DNA from: Dastarcus helophoroides
Lineage: Eukaryota; Arthropoda; Insecta; Coleoptera; Bothrideridae
NCBI GenBank assembly: GCA_028583605.1
Contig: CM053329.1
Coordinates: 2,976,001-3,040,000 of the forward strand
DNA: 64,000 bases
Direction of reading: 5' to 3'
The translations under genes were made by a program, and so were the position numbers. Within the stretch, counting starts at the first letter, position 1, and every line of letters starts with the position of its first letter. The notes beneath the pieces were generated by a model. It saw only the letters and a list, made by a program, of their open reading frames with translations, was not told the origin of the DNA and made no database searches. This document shows, piece after piece, positions 11,139 to 22,253 of the stretch.

Positions 11139-12310
11139 ATATGTACTGTAATTTTGTTTGAAATTTGAGAAGTCTTAATTTCTTCTAAAATGTTAACTTC
11201 AAACTCACAATTTAAACTTCAAAAATATTAACTCTCTTTTCTCCCTCTAAACTTAAAAATTTCTTCTGAGAATTTGAAGTTTAAACTCAATAATGATAAC
11301 ACCGCATATAAATAACGTATAATTAAATTGAAATGGATTTTTTTCCAAAAATAAAAGTAAATTACATCTTAGCTTCTGCGCTATTCTGGAAACTAACCTA
11401 CCATGCAATATGAAAAAAAATTATAGGAATTCCTGATTTTCAAGCTTAATAACTTCGTAATAAATTAGATTATTATCATTGTTTAATAAAAATTGAGCTG
11501 TTTAGCTAATCATTCCCAAAATAAACAAGTTTCCACAGAATTTTAAAAAATGATCAATAATTGTGATTTGTAAGGTGATTACATACGTACATACTGACGG
11601 AAAATAGGTCATTTTTTTAATTTTTTGTAATTGTTATTATGTTTTATAATTAAGAAAAATAAGAGAAATTGTATCATTGTTTAAAAAAATCTTCTGCCAA
11701 AGCTGCATATTACAGTAGCTTTGATGCAAATTACTCTCTAGATGAAATTAGTTATGTTTGGGGCGTTAGTTGATAAAAGAGCACACCACGACCCGTTGGT
11801 CGGAGCGTGAAGTGTAATAAGGGTTTGTTGTCATAATAAGGAGGGACATTTTAATATATTATTTTCTTTGTAATTATCATTGTCGTAATTCCTAACGAAC
11901 ATAGCACTTATTAAGTAAAGTAATGCATACGGTTCCATTAAGAAATAGTGACTTACGATCATTGGGACGTCATAAGTTCATCACATTCGGCATGATTGCC
12001 GCAATTATTTTGATTTATTCATTGTCATGTTGTTTATTTATTATTTTGAACTTATGAAATAAATATTTTAACATTGGAAATGTTTATATTGAGATATGGG
12101 GTGAAGTTTCGGGTTTTCGTTCAAGCTTGAGAGAACAAGGTGTCGGTCGGTCGGACATACTCGAATCGCCAGTCGAGCGCTCTCGGCGTCGAGAGGCCGG
12201 CATGAAAACTATGGGAGAATGTTAAGTTTATAGTTCACCGCAGAGCACCATATTCGTTTAATCCAGTGACGTTTCATTGGATAAGGCTATCAGCTATGGA
12301 TATTAAGAGT
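11139..12310. other. Non-coding stretch with a CpG-rich patch
   Basis: I see no gene. Bases 12110-12205 are unusually rich in CG dinucleotides for this window (GGTCGGTCGGACATACTCG and GGCGTCGAGAGGCCGGC) and lie just upstream of the relic frame at 12311. They may be the 5' part of that element. Confidence 0.4.
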
Positions 12311-12530
12311 ATGAAAAATAGCGAAAAGTATAAGACATATTGAGAGCGTTAAAAACGTTTACGAGAGATTGAAAATAGAGAATCTATTGAGTTAAGTACG
12401 AAAACACCGCTAACAAAAACTGAACACAGTAGGCGGTATTGTGAGCATGTAAAGATGCGCAAACTTAAAGGTTCTGAAGTTTACACGGGCTACCCAAGTC
12501 AGCGGCCCTTAAGTGAGGGATTATAATTCC
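12311..12530 (+). pseudogene. Relic of a small basic, Glu/Arg-rich element protein
   Basis: From ATG at 12311 the frame reads MKNSEKYKTY, a stop, ER, a stop, then KRLREIENRESIELSTKTPL and TKTEHSRRYCEHVKMRK. It is rich in charged residues and contains two ER/RRY-type basic repeats. Two in-frame stops interrupt it near the start; the remainder stays open for about 60 codons. Short basic proteins with repeated R-x-Y-R-E-like motifs occur in insect transposon-associated sequences as far as I recall, but I cannot name the family. No function is assigned. Confidence 0.35.
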
Positions 12531-12879
12531 ATTATTATGCTGTAAACTCTTACCCTAAATCCAATTCACGTACTGTCTTCAAGTACTCAGTAAACGAATG
12601 TGGTAAAATATCTGCACTTATAATTTTTAGGGCTCAAATAAATGTAAATTATTTTTACAATAAAGTTGACAAATTTTTGCTTGTAGATAAATATATTTTA
12701 ATATTTCATTGTTTTCGCTTTGTACTAAAATATTTCTTTCAAGAGCCATGAGCATAGATGCCTTAATATTATTTTGATTTAAATTATTTCGTAGTCTTAT
12801 TTGGTTATACGAGTATATTTCAATTTAAAAAATAATCTTTCAGAGGAAACTTGGCTAATGGAAACTGTAAATTAAGAAA

Positions 12880-13990
12880 AGATAAACATTGCAGAAATAA
12901 CCTTAAAAATAGAAAAAAGTTGAAAGAAAAATATTTGAATATTCAAGTTTTCACTCGAAATCTCAAGTCGAATACTTCGATATTAAGGTCGAAAATAAAA
13001 AAAATAGCTAAATAAGGCCAAAATTTTGAATTCAGAAAAGTTGCGAGAAAAAGAGTAAAAAAAATAGACAATTTTAGGAAAATATTCCAGGATTTCAAAA
13101 AATTCATAATGTTCTAAAATTTCAAAACATATGTCAACATTTTGAGGTTAAAGATAAAATTTTGCAACTAAATCAAAATCATTTGAAAAAAATTAAAATA
13201 TTTCATTTAAAGTCAAGATTTTAAATAAATGACTTGTGTTCCTAAAAAAAAGAGTCTTGATTAAATTTAAAACCTTAAAAATAAAAAATTAAAGCTTTAA
13301 CACTGGTTGAAACCTTTATTGTAAGAGTAGAAAGTAAAGTTTGAATTTTGGGATTTTAAAATTTGAGGAAACCCACCACTCATGATTTAATAAAAAAGGG
13401 GATTTTAAATTTCGAAAAAAAAGTTAAATGACTTGTGTTCCTAAAAAAAGAGTCTTGATTAAATTTAAAACCTTAAAAATAAAAAATTAAAGCTTTAACA
13501 CTGGTTGAAACCTTTATTGTAAGAGTAGAAAGTAAAGTTTGAATTTTGGGATTTTAAAATTTGAGGAAACCCACCACTCATGATTTAATAAAAAAGGGGA
13601 TTTTAAATTTCGAAAAAAAAGTTAACATTACAAAATCTTGAGTTTTCGAGTTTATATATTTATAATTTTAAGAATGCTTTAGGCTGAAGTCACAATTTCG
13701 AAAATAAGTTAAAATCTTTAGAAATATTTAGAATTTATTATTTACCATGAAAATTTTAAACAAAACGTAAATATTTATTGACAGTTTAAGAAAAATAAAT
13801 AACATTTTGAAAGGCAATATCTTGCGTTAGACTCGCAAGACTGATGTTCAAATTTTGAATCCTTTTGAAATCCGAAGTTTTAAGAAAAAACACACGAATT
13901 GCAAGTTTAATGTAAAAATTTAAAAAATTGGAAATTGTGGAAAAAATTATTAAATTTCGGAAAAGCCCAAAATTTGTGTTTATAATTATT
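12880..13990. repeat. AT-rich degenerate island
   Basis: Same vocabulary as the islands at 7620-9060 (AAATTTTGAA, CGAAAATTTT, AGTTTTAAG). No gene is visible. It contains the 199-bp tandem duplication listed separately. Confidence 0.5.
13226..13622. repeat. 199-bp near-perfect tandem duplication
   Basis: Unit 1 (13226-13424) and unit 2 (13425-13622) are directly adjacent and, by eye, differ only by one A in a poly-A run (eight As versus seven). The unit starts TAAATGACTTGTGTTCC. Near-identity against a background of old, diverged DNA indicates a very recent duplication or an assembly artefact. Confidence 0.9.
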
Positions 13991-16132
13991 TTGAAAGTAT
14001 AAGCGCATAATTTTGTAAAGAAGAGTAAAATAGATTTCTACACTGTTTTCTTTAGGTTAGAAAATTTTAACCTCTCTGGATAAATAAGACGTCAAAATGA
14101 CCCTTGATGGAAAAAATAATCAATAAGTAATCGAATGCCGAGTTCGCTACGTTCTCTTCTAAAAAACTTAGAGCACACTTGATGACTTTTTCATTTAAAC
14201 ACCCGATAAAATTTTAAGTGACATAAATTGAAATTTACTAATTCAATCAGATTTACTCTGTCATTATTAAACGGCTCGAGATAATTAAATACCATATCTG
14301 TTGCTAATTTAAAGCCCTCATCGCTTCCCATTTTTGTTTTTAGATTCATTTAAGTGGTCAGTTCAATACGATAAGCGTATTTTTGATATTAGGAAATTTC
14401 ATTATCTTTGCGATTCTGTGGAAGGAGATTCAAGTGACGTTATTGAATCATTGTCATCATCAGCTAATTATTATTATTAATCAATTATGCAATAGAGTTG
14501 CTGCAAGACCGCTTTAAAATAAAAGAACGGGTCACAACCATCCTAAGCATTTTTTAGTTTACAAGAACCACACAACCCGGTCTAAGACAACTAATTAACT
14601 GTAATAAAGGTTTTAGAGCTTTCGGCAAAAAAGGGAATTACTTTTATTTATTATTCCCATAAGAGCGGAAAAATTAAACGATCATGCAAAGCGAAAATTG
14701 CAATCAGTCCAACCAGTACAGCTCTAGTTTTAATTAGAAATAGGTGCAGTAACTTTAAACAATGTCCAGCGTTGTTAAATCCAGAGTGTCAAGCGAGCAT
14801 CATTACTTCAGCATTAGTTAAAAAATTGTAATTTTCTTTAAAAGAGTTTGTATGTATGTACCATATGAATCAAATCACATCTAAACAAAGTCACGTGTGA
14901 TCTGGAATATGATAAACAAAATCACAGAACCTCAATTTTTAAGATTAATAAGTTTGCCATTCAATTGCCCTCTAATGTTTTTTTAGATGATCCTGATTTC
15001 AATGCGAAATAATTTAAATAGATTTATTAACTGAAACAAGTTTATTTTGGGAGTAATTAGAAATTCCACTGAAATCAGAAAACATTAACTTCATTTTCAA
15101 GAAACCAAATTGGGTTGAATGCAGCTGGTCATTTAAAAGTCCATTCAAAAAAACAAAAGTATGACATGCAATTCAAAGACCATAAATTCTTGTCAGGAAG
15201 AACAATTACATGACTGGGGCAATAAATTTTAGGATCAAGAGGAGACTGAAAACAAAATACTTTTATCCCAAGAAGAAAAGGCCAGCAATAACACTTTCAA
15301 GACAATTACTACTTACGAGCACCCTGTGGTCTATTCATAGTAACGTTGCCTTTCAAAAAGGAAAGAAGGCACATTCAGTATCAATAAAATGATTTTTAAA
15401 CTTGGAAAAAATAGGGATGACAGAATATCTAAGAACCACTTCTCGGAATGACAAATTTCTGAAATGTACTACTTATCCAACCAGGGGGTTCAAACAAACT
15501 GTAAAGGGCCATAAAATTCATGTGGTGTAAGACACATCTGCAAACACTTTCAACACAGTCAGCCTTAACGACATTATAATTAGTTATAAAAAAAATAAAA
15601 ACTAAACGTAATACGTATTGTTGTAAATCAATACATATTTTATGTAATTATTATTATTTACTACTTCGAACATACACAGATAATTGTCGTGGGGAATTTC
15701 AAGGGGTGTCGGATAACACAAGGGTCGACGTCACTAAGATTCTAGCCTTTAATCTAAATAAATAAAGGTTTCATATTTCAACACGATCGGTAAAGAGGTT
15801 ATGAAATAGTAATTAAATTATATTTTATAACAACTTTGAAAGTCTGCAATTCGAAAAGTAAACATTTTTTATTCTTTTTTTTTCGTAATTCGTATTTATT
15901 TATCATTCCGAATCAACTGCCAAGCGTTGTCTTTGAAATTTGTAAATACCCTGTATAACCTTGTATGTTAAATAAAGTGTTAATTATGTTCCTATTTGGT
16001 CATTTCCAATGTCTCCGTTGGTTGCAAGGATTGCGAAATCTGTGAATTTTTTTATTTCATATATTTCGTTTTTTCCTATATACTGGTAGTTGGAATAATT
16101 GGTTCTTGCAATTATCACTTTTTCATTAATTA
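13991..16132. other. No recognisable gene
   Basis: I see nothing I can name. A 60-codon frame at 15210-15392, rich in Lys and Arg, has no recognisable motif and sits in low-complexity DNA. TACCCTGTATAACC near 15948 resembles a lone transposon end. Confidence 0.35.
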
Positions 16133-17019
16133 GAAAGGTAAACCAAATATGAACCGTAATTTGTTTTTAAAAATTTATTGGTACAAGATATATATGTGAA
16201 AGTTATTAACCGTTTTTCTGGATAATCTGCAGATTTTGTAATACGTTTTTCCCAACGGATCGGATGTTTTTTTAATGCCATCACCATAAAAAGAAAGGAG
16301 GCGCGTTTGCAACCAATCGAGCACAAATGTCTTAACAGCAGCATCATCATTGAATCGCTCACTTCCCATAGCTTATTTCAGTGGTTCACACATATGATAA
16401 TCACATGGTAATTAGTCGGGACTACGTTCTAATGTTGCCCAATGCATTTCCTCTAATTTTTGATGTGTCAGATTGGCTGAGTGGGAGCGGACATTGTCGG
16501 GAAGCAAAATTACATTTCTGACCGAAAATTCGCACCTTTTCCGAGGATATAAAGGTTTTGCCTGCTTCATCCAATCTGAGCAGCAATTTCACCAACAGTT
16601 AAACGGCGATTACCTCCCAAAAGGCGTTAATCTTGTCCGCAGTCACACTGGTCGGAGGACGATGGGCATGGGGTTCATTTTCAACTTGAGTTCGTCCTCC
16701 CAAACATTTTTTGTGCCATTCATACACTTGAATTTCCTTCAAATGAGTAATCCCAAACTGTGCTTTTAGTCTACGAAGAATTTCGGCGGGCTTTACATCT
16801 TCAACAGCAAGAAATTTAATAATAATACCCTGCACAACGTGCTGATGAACCTCTTGCTCACTCATTGTATTTACAACTGACCAATGGCGAGAACGGAATT
16901 TGCTTGAGCGCAGGAAATCCCGTTATATCCCCACCTAACATGTCTAAGAGTATGCGCACACTCTCGATGCCCTTATGGCCACATGATAGAAATTCCCGTT
17001 TATATTTGATTTAGCCTCG
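16133..17019 (-). mobile_element. Mariner element, copy A (internally deleted)
   Basis: The 887-bp element has imperfect 28-bp terminal inverted repeats matching those of copy C (ATCAAATATGAACCGGAAT core). TA is present on the left (16131-16132) but the right flank is TT. Compared with copy C (1210 bp), about 320 bp of the middle are missing, removing the region around the first catalytic Asp. The transposase runs on the minus strand. Confidence 0.85.
16190..16865 (-). pseudogene. Mariner transposase pseudogene, copy A
   Basis: The start is ATG at 16863-16865 (MSEQEVHQHVV). The first ~88 codons are open and include the N-terminal helix-turn-helix region (EILRRLKAQFG) and GRTQVENEPHAHRPPTSV, typical of mariner. 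An internal deletion then joins directly to the segment around the second Asp (LLPDN, where mariner usually has LLHDN) and the third Asp (LPCDYH). The frame is broken by a stop after EPLK, and the C-terminus (GSERFNDDAAVKTF) follows. With the first Asp region gone it cannot be active. Known role of the family: DD34D cut-and-paste transposase acting in the nucleus at TA sites. Confidence 0.85.
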
Positions 17020-17709
17020 TTTGTATTTCGAAAAGAATACCTTAGAAATAAAATCCAGTTATTTTAGATTCTGCACCCAAAACTTACCTATGAATAATTA
17101 AAAGCTACCTTAAATATTTGAAAAATTGACCTAATCGAAGTTATCAAAATATTAGGGTATTTATGTTATGGGGGTATAATCATTTATCAAATGTTTCATT
17201 TTAAATAAACTACTTACAAATTTTAGGCTTATTACAAAATTAGTTTAACTTATATTTGCCTCTTCTTTTGTAGCCAAAGGGTCTAAACTTGAAAAAATAA
17301 GTTCAAAGGATCAAATAATTCCCTCATTTATTAATATTTTTATGAAATACTCGTTAGGTGCTTTTAGTACAGCAAATCAATGCCATTATAACTTGAAAAT
17401 GAAATATTAGTTTATTGTTTTGAGCAATGTATTAGCTTTGTATAGCCCGGAGTTGTTTCATGTCTGATGCAATATAGCTTTCATCAAAACTTTCAGCAAT
17501 TATAAAGGGTAAATAAAATCTGGAAATTATAATTTATGGTGCTCTAGACTCTAGACCAAGCAATCTAATAATTAAATTTCCAGTAAAGGATGTTTTGAAA
17601 CTACGAACTATTGTTTGGTGAGCTATCTGCCTTGATAGAAGAGATCAGCAAAGGTCTATTAAAATTATGCGAAAATTTCATAATGGTGTGAATTAATTTT
17701 ATTAATTAG
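17020..17709. other. Non-coding stretch
   Basis: No gene or repeat recognised between mariner copy A and the hAT MITE. Confidence 0.4.
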
Positions 17710-18187
17710 CAGTGGCGGCTAGTGCAAAAAAAAATTGGAGGTTGCAAAGAAACACTTACAAAAATGGGCCGAAATTATATTTACTGTTAAAGTTTTATTT
17801 ATTTACAACAAAAACTAACTTATTATAAGGGAACGACGATATTTACCAGTTGCAATTTTATCGATAACTCTTTTTAAGTCGGGTATTCTTGGTCAAGACA
17901 TTATGGTTTGCAGTGCTACGTACAACCCAATGCTGCTTATGGGCGCGTATTTAAACCAACCAAAATATTAGCTAGCGCGCAGATGCGTACATGTAACATA
18001 AAGGTGGCAATCTAGCGTGCAAACTCTGCAAACCAAGTAACATAATATCTATCAAACAGGAACGAACCAGTCGGTAGTTTGTTTGGTTGTTTGGTAATGG
18101 TAAATGCGTTTATTTTGTGTTTATCCCAGCCTTAGTTTTTTTTTGGCGGTTGTGCAAACCTGCAAACTTTAGCACCAGCCGCTACTG
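17710..18187. mobile_element. hAT-type MITE
   Basis: The 478-bp element starts CAGTGGCGGCTAGTGC and ends with the inverse of CAGTAGCGGCTGGTGC. The 8 bp outside each end are TTAATTAG (17702-17709) and TTAATTAC (18188-18195), an 8-bp target-site duplication with one mismatch. CAGTGGCGG-type ends plus 8-bp duplications are the signature of the hAT superfamily. No transposase is encoded, so it is non-autonomous. Confidence 0.85.
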
Positions 18188-18569
18188 TTAATTACTATTA
18201 TTAAAAAGCTACAGTGCCAAGTGCCCACTTCCTAGTATAGGAGATGATTATTCCAAATACTTATTTTGCCTAATTTTTTGGCAACATACAAATTTGATTT
18301 CTTTTTATTTCTAATTGCAAAATTTCCTCTTGAATATACAGTAAGACCCCGTTTAACGCTGGGCCTTTTAGCGCTGTTCCGGTTAACGTTTTTTTACCAA
18401 AATAATGGGATTCTCTGAAAATCGCACGCAGCATTGGGCTTCCCGGATATCCAAAGTGCATGCAACTTACATAACATAAATTTTTATCGGAATGAGGTAA
18501 CAATAAAATTGAAAGGAGTGTCGAGTAACATTTGCCCAGATCTAAATGAGGACGTTTAAATTAGCGAAT

Positions 18570-18684
18570 CTGTTGTTGATATGAACTAAATAGTCGAATT
18601 AGCGAAACAAGCAGGTTTAGAAATGTGGAAAACCTTAAGGAAATTGTGATGATAAGCTCAAGGAAATAGCGGATCGAGAAAAAT
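18570..18684 (+). pseudogene. Tigger/pogo transposase C-terminal fragment
   Basis: Three overlapping frame pieces give IVELAKQAGLE, NVENLKEIV and DDKLKEIADREK in order, interrupted by stops and frameshifts. Pogo/Tigger transposases carry an acidic segment of this style after the DDE domain. The fragment ends exactly where mariner copy B inserted. The reading continues beyond the mariner near 20040 with DEDFDRSKDKTR. The catalytic domain is absent. Confidence 0.55.
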
Positions 18685-18685
18685 A

Positions 18686-19910
18686 CGGGGGTAAATCAAA
18701 TATGAACTAGAACTTCTATCATGTCGCAATGAGGGCGTCGAAAAGGTCCGCATATTCGTAGACATGTTAGGTGGGGATATCACGTGACTTCCTGGGCTCA
18801 AGCGAATTCCGTTCTCGCGGTTCGTCACTTGTACATACAATGAGTGAGCAAGTGCGCAGCGCATTATTATTAAATTTCTTTCAGTGGTGTAAAGCCCGCC
18901 GAAATTCTTTGTAGAAGAAGCACAGTTTGGAGATACTTGTTTGAAGAAAACTTAACTGTATGAATGGCACAACAATTTTTGGAAGGACGAACCCAAGTTG
19001 AAAATAAACCCTATGCCTGTCCTCGGACCAGTGTGACTGGCGACAAGATTAACGCTGTTCAACGCCTTTTGGAAGGTGATCGCCGTTTGACTGTTATCGC
19101 AGCTCAGATAGGGATGCGCTTTAGGAGTACTCAATCCATCGTCACAGATGAGCAGGGGTTTTGAAATATTTCTGCCAGGTAAGTACCTCATCTTTTGATT
19201 AAAGGACAGAAACAACAACGTCTGGAGGTTTGTCGGCGCCATCTTAGACGTCTGCAACGTAAATGTGTTGGATTTTTGCAATCTATCGTTACGTGTGATG
19301 AGACTTGAGTCCACCATTACACCCCTGAACCTAAACAAGCAAGAATGGAGTGGAGAAAAAAGGGGGAAGGTGCACCCGTCAAGGAAAAAACTAGCCTCTC
19401 AGCTGGAAAGGTTCTTTTGATAGTGTTTTGGGATTTTAAAGGAATTGTGCACGTCGATTTTCTGCATGAAAGTCATGCGGTTAATGCTGCCTACTACTGC
19501 CAGCTATTAGATGAAGTAAAACGTACATATAGGCGGAAAAGGCGCAAATTTTCGGTTAGAAATGGGATTTTGCCTCATGACAATGCCCAGACTCAGCTAA
19601 TCTGGCACATCAAAAATTAGAGGAAATGTATTGGGGAATAGTAAGACACCCTCCTTATAGTTCCGACTTACCACCACGCAATTATCATATATTTGGGCCA
19701 CTGAAAGAAGCTTTAGGAGGTGAGCGATTCCATGATAATGCTGCTGTTGAGATGTTTTGCGCAATTGGTTGCAAACACGCCCCTTTCCGTTTATGATTAT
19801 GGCATTAAAAAACTTCAAATCCGTTGAGAAAAATTCATAATAAAATCAGGAGATTATGTAGAAAAATAGTTAACAACTTTCTTATACAGGTCGTAAACAA
19901 ATTCGCTTCT
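18686..19910 (+). mobile_element. Mariner element, copy B (nested in the Tigger-like element)
   Basis: The left inverted repeat GTAAATCAAATATGAAC (near 18690) follows TA at 18684-18685. The body matches copies A and C in inverted orientation to about 19880. The right end is damaged: after AGTTAACAACTTTC about 25 bp are missing, and only AAACAAATTC of the terminal region remains. Insertion into the Tigger-like element dates it as the younger of the two. Confidence 0.85.
18840..19860 (+). pseudogene. Mariner transposase pseudogene, copy B
   Basis: ATG at 18840 opens MSEQV as in copy A, but the N-terminal third is broken by several frameshifts and stops. GRTQVENKPYACPRTSVT is read at about 18985-19035. 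The first catalytic Asp survives (CDET, Asp codon 19297-19299), followed by TGA where the family has Trp. The longest intact stretch is 19345-19617 (VFWDFKGIVHVDFLHES) and ends shortly after the second Asp (PHDN, codon 19579-19581). The third Asp is replaced by Asn (PRNYH, codon 19680-19682). Inactive. Confidence 0.88.
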
Positions 19911-20858
19911 CACTACAGGGATCTTGAAAACGGTAAGAGATACAGTATTGGTTAAATTGGGGCAAAAACTTGCTTAAGTGCAAGCGCTATCGCAAGCTAC
20001 TATCCCGTGTAAACCGCGCATAACGAAAATTATAAGCCAATTTATTAAAAATGACGAAGATTTTGATAGGAGCAAAGACAAGACGAGGTACCATGGATAA
20101 CTTCTTTACTTATTGACAACTTCTTACAGAGAGCAAAAAAAAATAAAAATGACACTAGTGACTTTATTGATAAAAAACGGAAAATTATAAATGCAGAAAA
20201 ATCTGAATAATCTCGAACATAATTGGTCACGTACTTTTTACACCCGTCTTCCCGTAACTCCATTATTTACATGAAGAGATGACCTCGTTTAACGCTATTT
20301 CCTATAACGCTTTGTATTAATGAAACCTAATCCCGGTGTTAAGCGGGGTGTTACTGTATACTTAAAACCGATGTAATACTTCACCAGTTCTTGTTAAAGC
20401 ACATTCGTCTTTTACGATTTATCCCAATAACGAATCGTTTTGAGCAGCAGATAAATAGCTTATTTCTTCTTCTTTAATTTGATAATGCCTTTAGGTTTAA
20501 ATTTTGATGTAAAAATAAAAAGTTTTCTTTTTTTATTTGACAATGATTTTAGGTTAAGGTTGTGAGGTAAAATTCGTAAAACAAGTTTCTAGGAATCTGA
20601 AGTGATTGAAAATTTGTCACATGGTTTCACTAGCAATCATACTTACTCTGATAAAAAACGAACAGTAAAAAAATATAATTCCTAAAACACAAGAAAAAAT
20701 TTGTCATAGGCTCTGTAATAGTAACCAGGTTTCTAATGCCTAAAATTAATTCTTCTTCTTCTCTTATGTGTCATAACGTGGAGTAAACTCCGAACAAGTA
20801 AAAATATAATAATGGAAAGTTTACTACAAAAAAATAAGGACCTAATTGCAGCATATTG

Positions 20859-21039
20859 CAGTGGTGTCTAACCTGTGGCTAGCGACCTACATGTGGCTTG
20901 CTTAACTATGAAGAAATGTTTTAGATTCTCGGAGTTCAGTACTTTTCAAGTTCTGATAGTGTTTTCATTAGTGAATATCTTTCGAGTAAAATATATCTAT
21001 TTCAAAAACTAAAGTTCTAAACTGATAAAAAAGAATCAT
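20859..21039. mobile_element. Possible hAT left end
   Basis: CAGTGGTGTCTAACCTGTGG at 20859 resembles the CAGTGGTTCTCAACC-type tips of Charlie-like hAT elements. No inverted partner or 8-bp duplication was found; mariner copy C inserted 180 bp further on. Weak call. Confidence 0.3.
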
Positions 21040-21041
21040 TA

Positions 21042-22251
21042 CGAGCGTAAATCAAATATGAACCGGAATTTGTTTTTAAAAATATATTGGTACAAGATAC
21101 ATATATGAAAGTTATTAACTATCTTCTACATAATCTACTGATTTTGTTATGCATTATTTTCAACAGATTGGGAGTTTTTTAATTTAATCATAAAAAGAAG
21201 GGGGGCGTGTTTGCAGCCAATTGCGCACAGATGTCTCAAGAGCAGCATCATCATGGAATCGTTCACCTCGAGCTAGAGCTTCTTTCAGAGGCCAATGATA
21301 ATAGCATGGTAATAAGTCGGGACTATAATAAGGGTGTCCTAATGTTGCCCAATGCATTTCCTCTAATTTTTGATGTGTCTGATTGGATGATTGGAGGTGA
21401 ACATTGTTGTGAAGCAAAATCACATTTCTGACCGAGAATTCGCGCCTGCTCCGCCGATATGCATGTTTTGGTTTTATCCAATAATTGACAGTGGTAGGCA
21501 GTATAAACCGTACAACGTTCATGCAGAAAATCGACATGCACAACTTCTCTAAAATCCCAAAACACTGTCACAAGAACTTTCCAGCTGAGAGACGAGTTTT
21601 TGCCTTGATGGCAAGTAATGGTGGACCCAAGTCTCATTACACGTAAGGATACGTTGCAAAATACCAACACCTTCACGTTAAAAACGGGCAAGGTGGCGCT
21701 GACAAATCTCCAGAACTTGTTGATTCTGCTATTCAATCAGAAGACAAGCTACCCATCTAGCAGAAAATTTTCGAAATCCCAGCTCATGTGTAATGATGGA
21801 TTGAAGACTCGCAAAGCTTATCCCTATCTGTGCTGCAATTTCAGCAACGGTTAAACGGCGATCGCCTTCCAAAAGGCGTGAACAGTGTTACTTTTGTCCG
21901 CAGTTGCACTGGTCAAAGAACGACGGCCATGAGGTTCATTTTTAACTTGAGTTCGCCCTTCGAAAAATTTGTTGTGCCCTTCATAAACTTGAGTTTTCTT
22001 CAAATAAGTATCCCCAAACGGTGCTTCTAGTCTACGAAGAATTTCGGAGGGCTTTACACCTTCAACGGCAAGAATTTTAAAAATAATGTGCTGCGCAACG
22101 TGTATATGAACCTCTCGCTCACTCATTGTATTTACAACTGCGCAGGAAATCACGTGATATCCCTACCTAACATGTCTAAGAGTATGCATATATTCCCGAG
22201 GCCCGCATGGCGACATGGTAGAGATTCCGGTTCATATTTGATTTACCCTCG
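21042..22251 (-). mobile_element. Mariner element, copy C (full length, 1210 bp)
   Basis: Both 28-bp terminal inverted repeats are present and differ at one base (GTAAATCAAATATGAACCGG shared). TA duplications sit at 21040-21041 and 22252-22253. This is the most complete of the three copies and serves as the length reference. Confidence 0.93.
21115..22126 (-). pseudogene. Mariner transposase pseudogene, copy C
   Basis: ATG at 22124-22126 (MSEREVHIHVAQ). The N-terminal helix-turn-helix region is open for about 90 codons (EILRRLEAPFG, FEGRTQVKNEPHG). The catalytic part is spread over at least two frames: VFWDFREVVHVDFLHE near 21550 and SVRNVILLHNNV near 21420. All three catalytic Asp positions are changed: CDET reads CNET, LLHDN reads LLHNN, and PCDYH reads PCYYH. 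Full length but dead. The C-terminal RFHDDAALETSVRNWLQTRP is well kept. Confidence 0.9.
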
Positions 22252-22253
22252 TA

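Larger units (their letters stand above)
18339..20356 (+). mobile_element. Tigger/pogo-like element, interrupted by mariner copy B
   Basis: The left tip CAGTAAGACCCCGTTTAACG and the inverted right tip CAGTAACACCCCGCTTAACA are terminal inverted repeats, each flanked by TA. Without the nested mariner the element is about 790 bp, too short for a full transposase, so it is an internally deleted derivative that keeps only the 3' end of the gene. On the plus strand, 18570-18684 reads pieces such as IVELAKQAGLE and KLKEIADREK, resembling the acidic tail of Tigger transposases. Around 20055-20110, SKDKTR followed after a frameshift by TMDNFF resembles a PIP-box-like C-terminus. Confidence 0.7.

Noticed and set aside
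15210..15392. 60-codon Lys/Arg-rich frame
   Set aside because: No recognisable motif, low complexity, no supporting context.
18270..18503. 77-codon minus-strand frame
   Set aside because: It is a translation of the Tigger-like terminal repeat region and not a gene.
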